Shown: one piece after another, positions 38,501 to 48,880 of the stretch
How the letters are laid out: every line of letters begins with the position of its first letter
How positions within the stretch are numbered: position 1 is the stretch's first letter
NCBI GenBank assembly: GCA_022575985.1
Contig: JAKSXM010000132.1
Span: forward strand, 16,306,001 to 16,370,000
Length of the DNA stretch: 64,000 nt
Direction: 5' to 3'
Source of the DNA: Anagrus nilaparvatae
Taxonomy: Eukaryota; Arthropoda; Insecta; Hymenoptera; Mymaridae
Position numbers and translations under genes: made by a program
The notes under the pieces: generated by a model
Seen by the model: only the letters and a program-made list of their open reading frames with translations
Told to the model about the DNA's origin: nothing
Database searches by the model: none

Positions 38501-41154
38501 GACTTAGAAAAATTTTTAGGTTAAATCTTCTATATTTGATGAAATAAAAATCGAAATTCGGCTATGCAAAAAATTATTTTTTAAAATATTGACTATAATT
38601 TTTATTTACAACTGTTCTAAATCATTTTAAAGATCCATTGAAAGAAAATCATTTGGTTTTTGTATAAGATCTCGTATAAAATCTACTCTTAAACAAAATT
38701 GTAAAAAAATAAAATAAAATTCAATTAATATAATAATCTTTATATTTTTTTATTAATTTCTAAAAAAACATCATGTAGTTTATAATTAAACTTCACTAGC
38801 ATATTCAATTATGTCATCATAAAAAAATAATCAAATTGCTTAAAAATTACTCATAATGTGTAAGGATATCAGTCTAACGTACAATATTTATCTCAAAAAT
38901 ATGGACATATATGGGCGATTCCTTCTCAAGTCAGCCACTTTGGCCCCCTCTGTTGCTTCTAGGCAACTTTAAAGGATTTTGGGTTTCTCAAATTGGCAGG
39001 ATTAAAAGGGTTTAGTTTTTTTTTCATTAGCCTTTTTAAGTCTATAAATCTAAAGTGCCCGTTATATGTGTTGAACGCAGGAAGTTTAATTTTGAAAAAC
39101 AAAAAAATCGAATTAAAAGTAAAAAACAACTAATTTGACCGATGACATTGAAGCAAGAGAGCTTCGTTTTATAAATAATATAAGGCGAAATAAGAGGCGA
39201 AATATAGTGTTGTCGTCATATGGAGCCACCACCCGAACATATCTGATGTTGCCCTAGGGCTGTGGTGGAACGAAACGGCTATGAGGAAAGGCGTTAATAA
39301 TTCCTCTTTTTCAATGAATCATACAAATGTATCAATAGCCGGATGGTCCGTCTTTTATTTGTTTTGATAATTAAAAACTTTTAAGAATAAAAAATTTCAA
39401 AAAATTTTCCGTTAATCAACATTTATTTGGATTTTTCTGAATTTTATGCTTCAACCTGTCACTTTAGATTTACAGATTTTAAAAGGCAAATGAGAAAAAA
39501 AACTAGATCCTTTTTGGTTAATTCTAAGAAACCAAAATCTTTGAAGTTGCCTCCAATTTTGGACAGCGGGGGTCGAATTGGCTCACTTGAGAAAGAATCG
39601 TCCATATATATAAATTTCATGATAAATTTTTAATCTAAAAGAATTTTATCATTCGAATTCAAAAATGTAACTTTTCTACTATACGTAAAAAAAATGATGA
39701 CCCTGGTTATAATATCATGAATGTAAGAAAAAAAAATCTAAAAATGTTTTTTTTCTTTTTTTTTAATATATGAGTCGAGACATGTAAATCTAAAAATATA
39801 ATATCATAGAATTTCATATATATAAGTTTTTCACCAGTTGTTTATAGAGTACATACGGGAAGTTATAATATTAACACATAAGGGTTTTTTACATTTATAT
39901 GTTTAAATGTATGTGTATTTAAGAATACTATTACTATAATAATTTAACTTGAAATTTGATGGCGTAGCAAATTTTTTTTTTTTTTTTGGTTTCTCATTTT
40001 ACATTTTATAATAATAGAAACGTTTATTTTTTAATAATAAAAGATTGTATTCAACAATTTTTAATTAAAATTTGTTTTGTTTTTTATAAAAACATTGTAA
40101 AATGATGATTCAAAATAATTTAAGATTGTTTTATTTTATGATTTTCAAAATTTAATCAAAATCAAAAGTTTTTTTGTTTGCATTAAATTAAATTTAATTA
40201 ATTTTGTAATAATAATCACACTTAATTGTATCTTTTTTCATAAAATTTCCGTTATTTTTTATCTTTACTCAATGAAATTTCTGATTCAGTTCCGAGTTCA
40301 GTTCTGAAAATTTCAATAATCTCAAAAATTTATCAATTAGAGAATATCAAAGAAATAAAAATTAAAGTATTTGATCAAAAAGCATGGACCAAAATGCCCC
40401 TCCAAAATAACAATTTTAATCATTTAACTCTAAAAATAAGATTCGATAAGTACAATAGGAAGTCTAAAAAAAATATTTACTCAACAATTGTAGAGGCAAA
40501 GTATCTGCCGAAATTTGGTACAGAAAATTTTATCCTAATGGAAAAATATTTTAATGTATGAAGTAGTAAAAAAAACTTTTTCAATAATTTGTGCGTATTT
40601 TCCCCCAAAAATAAATTTAAATGCATGGAATTTCTTATTAAATTATAAATCATTAAGAGTAGGGAATATTTTCATAAAGGTTTCAAAAGTCACATAAAAC
40701 CAACATTTACTATACATATAGAGTATCAAATTTAGTAAATTTAATCTTAAAAAATCCTGAATGAACGTTGGTTGCGAGTTCATAAACTGGGTTATCAATT
40801 TATTGATATGATTAAGCAAGAAATAAAAAATTAAAATTTTAATAAAATTCAACCAAATTTAAAATTATCAAAACTGATAATTTTTTGACTATCAAACTTT
40901 TAAAAATTTATTCACATGTGAGAAAAAATTTTTTTATATCATCTAAAATAAAATTAATTTTTTAAAAATGAAATTTAATTTTTTCATATTTTCTATACCT
41001 GTGGTTTTCCACTACTATCATAACATTCAGATCTTTGTGAGGAATCATATTCAACACCAAATTGTTGTTTCCACAATGTCGTGTCTTCGTCAGGAAAAGC
41101 ATTATTAAAACTTAAATAATAACAAAACACAATTAATAATTTCCACTTCATCAT
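20547..41154 (-). CDS. LanB2: laminin subunit gamma-1 (LanB2), complete, 24 exons
   Basis: Gamma chain of the basement-membrane laminin trimer. Exons: 41154-40999, 36737-36476, 32775-32474, 28471-28266, 27672-27569, 26418-26230, 26116-25891, 25813-25557, 25477-25305, 25230-25098, 24407-24183, 24100-23912, 23829-23644, 23569-23361, 23277-23062, 22958-22688, 22617-22439, 22368-22238, 22171-22061, 21993-21795, 21727-21490, 21390-21032, 20961-20844, 20782-20547. All junctions are GT/AG and in phase. The total is 4,875 nt, or 1,624 residues, close to the family's usual 1,600. Order: signal peptide ([19 protein letters not shown]), laminin N-terminal domain (exons 1-4), EGF-like LE repeats (4-8), laminin IV domain (8-10), more LE repeats (11-16), then a long coiled coil ending [13 protein letters not shown], with the terminal Cys that pairs with the beta chain. 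The laminin IV domain marks it as gamma rather than beta. The first four introns are 3.7-4.3 kb and hold most of the transposons; later introns are mostly 60-100 bp. Confidence 0.97.
24454..24592. repeat. 139-bp near-perfect palindromic element
   Basis: Arms TATCGATCCG and CGGATCGATA enclose nested pairings (GAAAGCCC with GGGCTTTC, and TCAGTACACATCGAA with TTCGATTCTTGTACTGA). It sits in the 0.7-kb LanB2 intron between exons 10 and 11. It is GC-richer than the intron and likely folds into a single long hairpin in either strand's RNA. Confidence 0.65.
27823..28235. mobile_element. MITE with GGGTTCTTCCATAAATTAC-type ends
   Basis: The left end GGGGTCTTCCATAAATTACATAA is mirrored at the right by TTATGTAATTTATGGAAGAACCC with few changes. 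The interior (about 410 bp) has no coding capacity and shows a further inverted pair of pyrimidine/purine tracts. It lies in the LanB2 intron between exons 4 and 5. Confidence 0.7.
29096..31749. mobile_element. 2.65-kb foldback element with CACTGTAAAAA ends
   Basis: The left end CACTGTAAAAAATAACTC and the right end GAGTTGTTTTTTACAGTG are inverted, with TA on both sides (29094-29095 and 31750-31751), a Tc1/mariner-type target. The outer arms are made of degenerate words such as aaatttacgaaaatt. The middle holds a nested inverted repeat (29697-30155). No transposase is visible. It occupies the LanB2 intron between exons 3 and 4. The short element at 35750-36180 has the same ends. Confidence 0.7.
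29697..30155. repeat. inverted repeat nested in the 29.1-31.7 kb element
   Basis: Left words (AATATTTTTAGCCATTGATC, GGAGATATTAGCGCTTGAAA) recur inverted on the right (TTTCAAGCGCTAATATCTCC, GATCAATGGCTAAAAATATT). The centre is near 29930. Probably a second palindromic element inserted into the larger one. Confidence 0.65.
33414..33801. repeat. inverted repeat in LanB2 intron 2
   Basis: Left CGCTCTGGTCATTGAATTTC and right GAAATTTAATGGTTAGAGCG form the ends of imperfect arms that also share GCAAAATTTA-type words and CTCTTATGG. A decayed foldback element without coding capacity. Confidence 0.55.
34860..35290. repeat. dispersed repeat, copy 1 (partner at 43975-44400)
   Basis: About 430 bp aligns in the same orientation with 43975-44400. 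Shared landmarks include AAATACCCAAATATCAG, TATGTCAAAA, CCAAG(T/C)ATAATATT and ATAATTTCTTATCTCA. The divergence is considerable. It could be an old transposon family or a segmental duplication of sequence near LanB2. Confidence 0.55.
35750..36180. mobile_element. 431-bp foldback element with CACTGTAAAAA ends
   Basis: The ends CACTGTAAAAAGTAACTTTC and its complement are flanked by TA (35748-35749 and 36181-36182). The whole element is close to palindromic and built of the same degenerate aaatttacga-type words as the 2.65-kb relative at 29096-31749. It lies in LanB2 intron 2. Confidence 0.75.
38907..39611. mobile_element. about 700-bp foldback element in LanB2 intron 1
   Basis: The ends ATATATGGGCGATTCCTTCTCAAGT and ACTTGAGAAAGAATCGTCCATATATAT are inverted repeats with mismatches. 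Inner pairs include CACTTTAGATTTA with TAAATCTAAAGTG. A short unrelated centre (39120-39420) holds no gene. Confidence 0.65.
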
Positions 41155-41530
41155 TTTTATTTATCTATTTTCAATATTAAAATTTAAAAAATAAATAATT
41201 TTCTTTTTTTTTTCACAAATTTTCTCTATTAACTAATTTTACACTCATAATTTTGATACTTTTCTTTCACTTTTCTTTTCATAATATTAATTTAAATTAA
41301 ATTTATTTTTTAATAAATCACTATATTTTTTCTATTAATAACATTTTTCAAAGATAAATAATTAATGTGTCCTCTTGAATCTTAACCGAGGCACAAAGAT
41401 TTTTTAATCTTTCCAACTTCCTCTCTCCAGCAGTAAAAAACACACACTACGTCCAACACCAAAAAGATTCTCTTCTCTCTGGCTGACACTGGAATAAGAA
41501 AGAAACCAAAAAAAAAAAACAGAAGAGAAG
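41155..41530 (-). promoter_or_regulatory. LanB2 5' untranslated and promoter-proximal region
   Basis: The stretch upstream of the LanB2 ATG is placed by position only; I cannot fix a TATA box or start site. Much of it (about 41135-41490) is conserved in the diverged copy at 47234-47512, including CACTATATTTTTTCTATTAA and GATTCTCTTCTCTCTG. Confidence 0.45.
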
Positions 41531-41575
41531 AGAAGAATATTTTTTTTTCAAACTCTCTGTATAATCATTTATAAT

Positions 41576-41589
41576 ACACACACACACAT
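41576..41589. repeat. short AC microsatellite
   Basis: Six to seven consecutive AC dinucleotides upstream of LanB2. Confidence 0.6.
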
Positions 41590-41599
41590 ACATGAAAGC

Positions 41600-42829
41600 A
41601 TACACCCTCTATAATTTTATATACATGTGTTTAAAAATCATTTATACACACATGCAAAAATTATAAATAAGAAAAACAACGAATATAAACTCTTTTTTTT
41701 TCAACATTTTTTTTTGCCGGTATTTTGTCTTTTTTCTTGTTTGTGTATAATATCTTTCTTTGTATTAATAAGCGCAAAAAAACGCGGATAATTTTTGAAT
41801 CACTTTCTTTATAAACTGCATTCCAATTTTTTAATTACTGTTAATTTTGTCTTTTTATAAAATAATGATTTAATTTTTATTTATTTCCTGTATTTTAATT
41901 TAGATTTTTTTTTTCATCTGCTTTATTTTTAAGGCAGTCACATGTTTTTTTTTTTTTTATAAATGTCCTTCAGTTTCAAACTTAAATGATATATTTATAT
42001 TATGGATTTATACCATCATATGAGGAGGCTGAAATATTGAATTAAGACACGTATTAGGCTGGATCTTTTTTTTAAATATCTCAAAATTGTCAAAATATTG
42101 GCTCCTAAAAGTCAATAATTATTAATATGGGGAATGATTTTTTAATTTGCTAGTCAATTTGTCAAAAAATTATTTTCGTCCTAAAGAGCCAAAATAATTT
42201 TAGAGAAACCAAAATTAAATAATTTTGAACCAGTCTAATATACATAAAATTCTCTTTTTTTCTCTATAAGAAAATTTTAAAGTTCATTGATATTTTCATT
42301 CATACATGTATTTATAATTAACTGAATACCACTAAATACACATCTGTTAGATTTTATTTTTTAATTTACATGAAATTGTTTTTTTTTTTCTATTTAAGTT
42401 AATTTTTTATTTTTTGTCTTTTTTTTTTGAGTACCTAAATCAAAATTTTATACTTTAAAATAATTATATATATCCTAACATTATTATGAGAACTCGAGGT
42501 CTCGGATATGATTCAAACAAACGATATAATGTGAAAGATATCTCGTTTACCCGGAAAGGCCAGCTGATATCGCTCTAAAAACATCCATAATATCTTATAT
42601 GTTATTTTAATATAAATTATTAATATTATAAAACTTCTTAATTTATCTTCTAATATGTATGAGAGATTCCATGACAACTGATTAAAAGACAGATTGAAGG
42701 ATCGCTGAAATGGGCTGATATTTTTTTCTAGAATAGTAATCAAAATTTAAAATAGGTTCTTGTAACAGTTTTTAGAAACTTTTTTCGTATTTTTAACAAC
42801 TCTTTTAAATTTAGATTAAAATTTGCTGA
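41600..42829. other. gene-free AT-rich stretch
   Basis: I see T-rich low-complexity sequence and no coding signal. Confidence 0.4.
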
Positions 42830-43070
42830 TATTTTCGCCGAAAGCTTATTTTTTTGTACTGCGGCCCGAAAGTGCGTATTTCCCGGACGCTGCGCGTCCG
42901 GCAAAGACGTATTTTCTCGGCACGGTCGCAAAAAAATTTTGTACAAAGAATGACCCAAATCACAGCTTACCATCCTCGGCTTCGCCTCCAAAGGTAATTT
43001 ACGTGCGATTTGGGCCATTCTTTATTTTTCTGACCTAGGACCGTAATTTGAAAAGTATCTTCCTTTTGGA
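42830..43070. repeat. GC-richer dispersed repeat (relative at 57590-57910)
   Basis: It contains GGACGCTGCGCGTCC and CCTCGGCTTCGCCTCCAAAGG hairpins and the phrase GATTTGGGCCAT. Similar phrases recur twice at 57590-57910. The short frames on both strands here arise from the hairpins and are not genes. Confidence 0.6.
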
Positions 43071-43974
43071 TATTTTTACGAAATTTTCCACTGATTTCGA
43101 TTCCTGGACCCAATACTTGATTTGGACGTGTGCATGTGTGAGAGAATCATTATTTACAATTTTGTCTTTTAGCTTCAATATCTAAAAATGTGCTGGTTAG
43201 ATTTTCAGTAGTTATACTTAAATTCCTTGTTATAAACCTATTTTTACCTCCTCGAAAAGAAAATCATGGTATAAGCTTATCTTAGAGCTACAATAAAAGA
43301 TAAATTTTCTTTAAATTACTAGTTTTTAAATTTTTTGAATTTTTTGCCAAGTCACGTGATCAAATTAAAATCTGATGCTGATTTTGGATTCTTATATTTC
43401 TTCAGGAAATTTCATAGAGGCCTATAAATTTGTTAATCTTTGAAAAAAGCGTGAGAAAATGGTAAAATTTTGGTGAAGGTAAAAGTCGCATATAATCAAA
43501 AATTTTTAATGAATAATTTGAACATCTTTTTAAATTTTTTTGAACAGAGATAATTAAAACTTTGCAATATGCTTATACTTCTTTTAAAGGTTACCAAAAT
43601 TTATAAGCCTACTTATGTAAAATTTCTCGAGAATTCCGAATTTTCGTCAAAATTTCGGACTTTAACTCAAACTTTTACTCGGCAGAAAATTCAAAATTTT
43701 TTAAAACTATTAATTTAAGAGGTGCCCAAACATTTTCCCTAATGTATTTTTTTCCTAACATTAATTCTCATAATTTTTAATTTTTTAAATAATAATCCAC
43801 GGAGGTGCCGCGTAGTACACATACGCAATACTTTTTTGGAATATAAGGAATAACAAGGAACTGCTCAAAATTTAACTAATAATAGAGAAGACTGGCATAA
43901 TAAATGTTAAATAATGGTTGGAAACATTATCCAGAATCATTTAAGGAATATCATTTTTTGATTTGGAATTTTAA

Positions 43975-44400
43975 TGTTGCTTAAAATACTTCGGATCTTA
44001 TTTAAATTCCCAAATATCAGAATAAAATTCATTTGACTTAAAAATACTATTTCATTCTAAATATTTAAAACATACTTAATTTTTGAAATATATGTCAAAA
44101 TCCGTTAGTTACAACTTTATTCCAAGCATAATATTTTTTGTGATTAACCAAATTTCGTATAGCTTGCATTACATAATAAATATGATATAAATTTATAATT
44201 TCTTATCTCATAATTCTCGTTTCTCATTAAAATCTGCGGTAAAATCTAAAATATTCTTTATGAATCTGCTTAATAATTAAAATACATTTTAATTGATTAA
44301 ATATTTAAACTATGTAATACACATTTAATTTTTTTAAATGCATTATATTGCTAATAAAAAGTAAAATTAAGAAATAACATAAATTTTTGACAAATAATAA
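43975..44400. repeat. dispersed repeat, copy 2 (partner at 34860-35290)
   Basis: It is the upstream-of-LanB2 partner of the intronic copy at 34860-35290, in the same orientation and with the same order of shared words. Confidence 0.55.
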
Positions 44401-44568
44401 ATATATATATATATATAATACTATGTCTCAGACTCTTTTAGTGAGATATAAATTTTAAATTACCCAAATTTTTCTGCTGAAACAAACCCAATTAATTTTT
44501 TTATTAGGGAAAAAAATAATTAATTTAACAATAAAACTAACAATAATATTGTTATTATTGTTGTAAAA

Positions 44569-44756
44569 TCCCACGCAAAAAGATTAAACTTACTAGCAAG
44601 CTTAATTTTGGGTAAACTTACTCGTAAGTTTAATAAACCTGAAAAAGCTTAATAATTTAACTAATTTTTCGAAAATTTAATTAAATTTTAATTATTCTTA
44701 CGAGTAAACTTACCTAAAAGTAAGTTTACTGGTAAGCTTAATCTTCTTGCGTGGGA
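44569..44756. mobile_element. 188-bp MITE with TCCCACGCAAAAAGATTAA ends
   Basis: The left TCCCACGCAAAAAGATTAA and right TTAATCTTCTTGCGTGGGA ends are inverted. Inner pairs around CTTACTCGTAAG make most of the element palindromic. It has no coding capacity. Confidence 0.7.
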
Positions 44757-45046
44757 TAATAAATATGTTAATTAACTTATGTATTAATTTTATGTGGGTT
44801 ATTTCACTCCAGTTCAAAAGGAAGGAGATTGAACTTGAAATTCTCCATACAGTAGCTAGGGCTAACTAAAAGTGTCTCTTATTTTAATTAATTCTTGAAA
44901 CCTTAGTTTTACAATTTAATTCAGTCAGGAAAAAAATAGCAACAGATATTAACAATTTTAGGACACTGTACAACTAAAATGAATCATTGTACAAAATCAA
45001 ATTAATTCCTGATTCTACATGTACATGGAGTTATGTATATTCCTTT

Positions 45047-45115
45047 TTCGACATTTTGGAATCGACATTTTTGGAATCGACATTTTCAAAACGACATTTT
45101 AAAATCGACATTTTT
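45047..45115. repeat. short tandem repeat of (gg)aatcgacatttt
   Basis: Four to five imperfect copies of a unit of about 16-18 bp containing CGACATTTT. Confidence 0.65.
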
Positions 45116-46259
45116 TCAAATTACTTGAAAAAATAAACCTTGGATGATTGTGCAATCAAAAGAAAGTCGAACCCCATATTTTGTCCTTTAACCATCGCTA
45201 AATTGTCGTAATCAAAATTTTTTTTCTTTTTTTGTTGCAAAAAAAAATTTTTCTTTCTCAGTGGGAAGAAAACGCGTTTTTTTCTATCTCATTACGGGGC
45301 AAAAAAAGTAATTTTGACATACTAGGAAGAAAATGTATTTTTTTCATAAAATGCAAATTTCATTTTTCTATAAAACCTATAATATCCAAAAAATTGACAA
45401 GAATCTGGAAGAATTCTTTCGATTCGATAATATTCGATCTGGGTGGAAGGCAAGACACCACCATAAAAAGTCTTCCAAAAATAACTAACGCTATTACATA
45501 AATATATATTTATGTAAAAATTAAATGTTAAATGTTTTCGGGCGTATATCCCTAGTAGGAACTAATAAAAAAAAAATATTTCTAAAATTCAACCAATTTT
45601 AAATATATGGATGCTTTTCACGCGAATTGTATATTTTTTATTATTTACGGCACAACACCAGCAACAAATTTAAAAATAAATTCTACGTGTTATTATTTTA
45701 TGGGATTTTTTATTTATGTGGACGGTCGCGACACATTTTGGATATGAGTGAACATGTTCCATGCTCGTTGGTTGTGTAGTTACACAAACCGGTTATAAAT
45801 TTTTTTTCATCATAAGACGTCACTGAACAAAATGTTTTATGTAAAATATTGCATATAGTAAATTTCAAGAAAACGACATAAAAGGTGGTAACATTTTTTT
45901 TTGTAAAGGCGTTTTAAAAATTTAATAGTTTTAATTTTCATAGTTAAAACATTAATATTTAAAATTTTAAGTTTCCCACGGTTCATATATGAGTAGTTAA
46001 GATGTCTCACGGAGTTTATAAAAAACGAATAATATGAACTAAAATTTACTGGAGATGAAGGTAATTAAAAAACAAATCTATTGATCTCAAACAATACCCA
46101 GATTCCCGATTATTTAAGAAAGAAATAAGCAACTGAAAATTAACATGCTTTCTTATGGGAGTTGATATTGTTTTACTTCGTACTAATTTAATGACGAATC
46201 TTTTTAGATAAAATTGTACACACGTGTTATTTAACAAAAATTTTTTGTATGATAATGTT

Positions 46260-47215
46260 TTTTACGAACATTTGGCCCTGTAGACCACCCCAGTGCTCCC
46301 ATACATCCCCCCAAAACATGATATAAAAATTTTTATTACAAAAACGAAAATTCAATGTGTATTCTTATGTTTTTTAAGACGTTGAAATCAAAGATCAATA
46401 TAAAAAATATATTTAACCAATGCTTGGCCCTCTAACCCACCTCAGTGCCCCCATTCAACCCCCCAAACGGATTAAAAATATTTTTATTTAGAAAATTAAA
46501 TCTCAAAAGGTATTCTTATGTTTATTGAGACGCTAAAACCAAAGATATACATTAAAAATGTTTTTAACCAACTCTTGGCCCTATAGACCATCCCAGTGCC
46601 CCCATTCAACCCCCCAAACGGGTTAAAAATATTTTTATTTAGAAAATTAAAACTCAAAACGTATTCTTATGTTTATTGAGACGCTAAAGCCAAAGATGAA
46701 TATAAAAAATATTTTTATATTCATCTTAAAAATTATATTACCAATGCTTGGCCCTCTAGACCACCCCAGTGCGCCCATTCATCCCCCCAAATTGGTTGAC
46801 TTAATCTTCTTTGCATTATGAGTCTCTTTTTGTATATACATTAATTTTTTGGCAGGTTAAACTTGGTTTCAGTGTCCAAAAAAAATAAGAATACGCTTAG
46901 AGTTTTAATTTTCCTAATAAAAGTATTTTTAACCAGTTGGGGGGGGGGGGGGTTGAATGGGGGCACTGGGTTGGTCGAGAGGGTCAAGCATTGGTTAAAC
47001 ATATTTTTTATATTCATCTTTGTTTTCAGCGTCTCAAAAAACATAAGAATACATATTGATTTTTCGTTTTTGTAATAAAAATTATTATATCTTGTTTTGG
47101 GTGCATTGGGGCACTGGGGTGGTCTACAGGGTCAAACGTTTGTAGAAAACATTTTTTATATCCATATTTGATATCAGCGTCCCAAAAAACATGAGTATAA
47201 AGTTCAATTTTAATT
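46260..47215. repeat. tandem and inverted array of 150-bp units
   Basis: Four direct units (starting near 46266, 46427, 46577 and 46747) share TTGGCCCT(G/C)TAGACCACCCCAGTG followed by CCCATTCA and GTATTCTTATGTTT(A/T). Three more units in inverted orientation follow (near 46862-46990, 47020-47130 and 47140-47200). A run of 13 G (about 46940-46952) marks the turning side. Overall it is a foldback array, and reading frames inside it are by-products of the repeat. Confidence 0.7.
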
Positions 47216-47233
47216 AACTTTTTTTTTGTGTGC

Positions 47234-47512
47234 CTGTATAATAATTTCCACTTTATCATTTTTTTTTTAATTTTCTAATTTTAGAAATAAAGATTTAAAA
47301 AAATTTTTCTTTGCTTTTCTTTGTATAATATTATATTTTAAATTTAATTTATTAAAAAACCACTATATTTTTTCTATTAATAAAATTGTTTCTACTAAAG
47401 ATAAATAATTAATTTCTTCTTGAGAATCTTAACAGAGACACAATGATTTTTTAATTTTTCGCCAAGAGCAAATAACACACTATAAGAAGATTCTCTTCTC
47501 TCTGACTGAACT
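47234..47512 (-). pseudogene. diverged copy of the LanB2 5' end
   Basis: This segment aligns with 41135-41490, the start codon, 5' UTR and upstream region of LanB2, in the same orientation. Shared runs include CACTATATTTTTTCTATTAA, AAAGATAAATAATTAAT and GATTCTCTTCTCTCTG. The copied start codon (ATG at 47259 on the minus strand) begins MIKWKLL, matching the LanB2 signal peptide MKWKLL, then diverges. Indels separate the copies. It is a segmental duplication truncated on its right by the palindrome starting at 47515. Confidence 0.7.
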
Positions 47513-47514
47513 CT

Positions 47515-48274
47515 GGCCGAGAAACGCAGGGCTCAATTCTATAACAATGTTATAAGATAGGGTTTTTAGGCAATTTTCTAAATAACGCTATCATATTGCA
47601 ATTCTACCAAAATACTACCGTTTGGTCTCATTTTTTTCGTATAAGTTCTACCTTTCAAACGCCGTAAACCGCAATCTCATCGCTATAGTTAGTAAATCAA
47701 ATGTCCATTTTTTGCCAGTAATTTTTTATGAAAATGAGTCTTAAATGTCTCAAAAATTTTGATAAGCTTATAAGTTTTGAAAAAATTTTTACTCATTCCT
47801 TTTCAATTGTTTGTTTAGCAGATATGATAATTTAAAAAAAGAGTCTCAATTTAAGGTTTAAAAAAAAAAAAAATCATATATTATCACTATCTTTGTCGAG
47901 TCATATCTCGAAAAGGTATAAATCAAAATGGACGAGTGAAAAATTTTCGAAATTTGAGATTAGTACAAAATGTTGGAGACCTATAAGAATTTTTTTCTTC
48001 AAAAATTACAATTTTAGCAGCAATTTTAAAACGAGTTTTAAAATAGGTCATTTTTGGCAAAAAATGGACATTTGATTTACTAACCATAGCGATGAGAGAA
48101 TCGGTGATGGAAAATTGCCGTTTACGGCGTTTGAAAGGTAGAACTTATACAAAAAAAATGAGACAAAACGGTAGTATTCTGGTACAATTGCAATATGACA
48201 GCGTTATTTGGAAAATTGCCTAACAACCCTATCTTATAACATTGTTATAGAATTGAGCCCTGCGTTTCTCGGCC
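47515..48274. mobile_element. 760-bp foldback element with GGCCGAGAAACGCAGGG ends
   Basis: The left GGCCGAGAAACGCAGGGCTC and right GAGCCCTGCGTTTCTCGGCC ends are perfect inverted repeats. The arms stay paired almost to the centre, for example GTTTACGGCGTTTGAAAGGT opposite its complement. It has no coding capacity. Confidence 0.8.
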
Positions 48275-48880
48275 AAGAAGGCGCATTGGAATAAACGGAA
48301 GGAGTTTTCGGTATTTTTTCAACATATTTTACATATTTAAGTCATCAATTGTAATTTATAATCCAGATGTTTCGAATATATACGATTTTCGCTGTAAAAT
48401 CCAAACATTTTTAGTAAAAAAAGGGATGTTTTCGGTGTTTAAGGGTAATTAAGGTATTTTCGGACTCTGAGGACCTCATTTTCGAGTTTAGCGACACCGA
48501 AAATATGTTAGGTAGTATAGAAAACGTATTTTGAAAAAAATTTTCGTCGTTCCCACTAATTGTCGATATTAGCCAACCACTTGAGAGCTACCCTGGGTTT
48601 GTGCGACCCCTAAATCGTTCTCAAATGAGCTGAAAATTGGTATGGGATCATTTTGTCACCTAAACTTCAACATACTTCAGGAAGAACATTTTTGGTGCAC
48701 TTTTTTTTTGTGAACAACCCTAATGAATTAAAATTATATTTTCTTTACGCATTAACAACTACTACTTGAAAAACAAGTAAGAAAAAAAAACTTACGTTGT
48801 AATTTTTCAATTTTTCCTTATTTTGGAGGTAGTTTTTAGCCCTAGTTTAGTTTCTAAAAAATTGGCATTTAGTTAATTAT

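Noticed and set aside
20547..41154. Laminin beta-1 as the identity of the large gene
   Set aside because: The laminin IV domain flanked by split LE repeats, the 1,624-residue length and the LPEGC C-terminus fit the gamma chain; beta chains have a different IVb domain.
42740..43038. Overlapping reading frames on both strands
   Set aside because: They sit on hairpin-rich repeat sequence related to 57590-57910 and share no protein-like composition; both strands are open because of the palindromic GC-richer patches.
46260..46800. Regularly spaced direct repeats resembling a CRISPR array
   Set aside because: Units are about 150 bp, diverged, followed by inverted units, and the genome is eukaryotic.
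46841..47259. Several short frames on both strands
   Set aside because: They are by-products of the 150-bp repeat array. Only the first seven codons of the frame starting at 47259 have meaning, as the copied LanB2 start.
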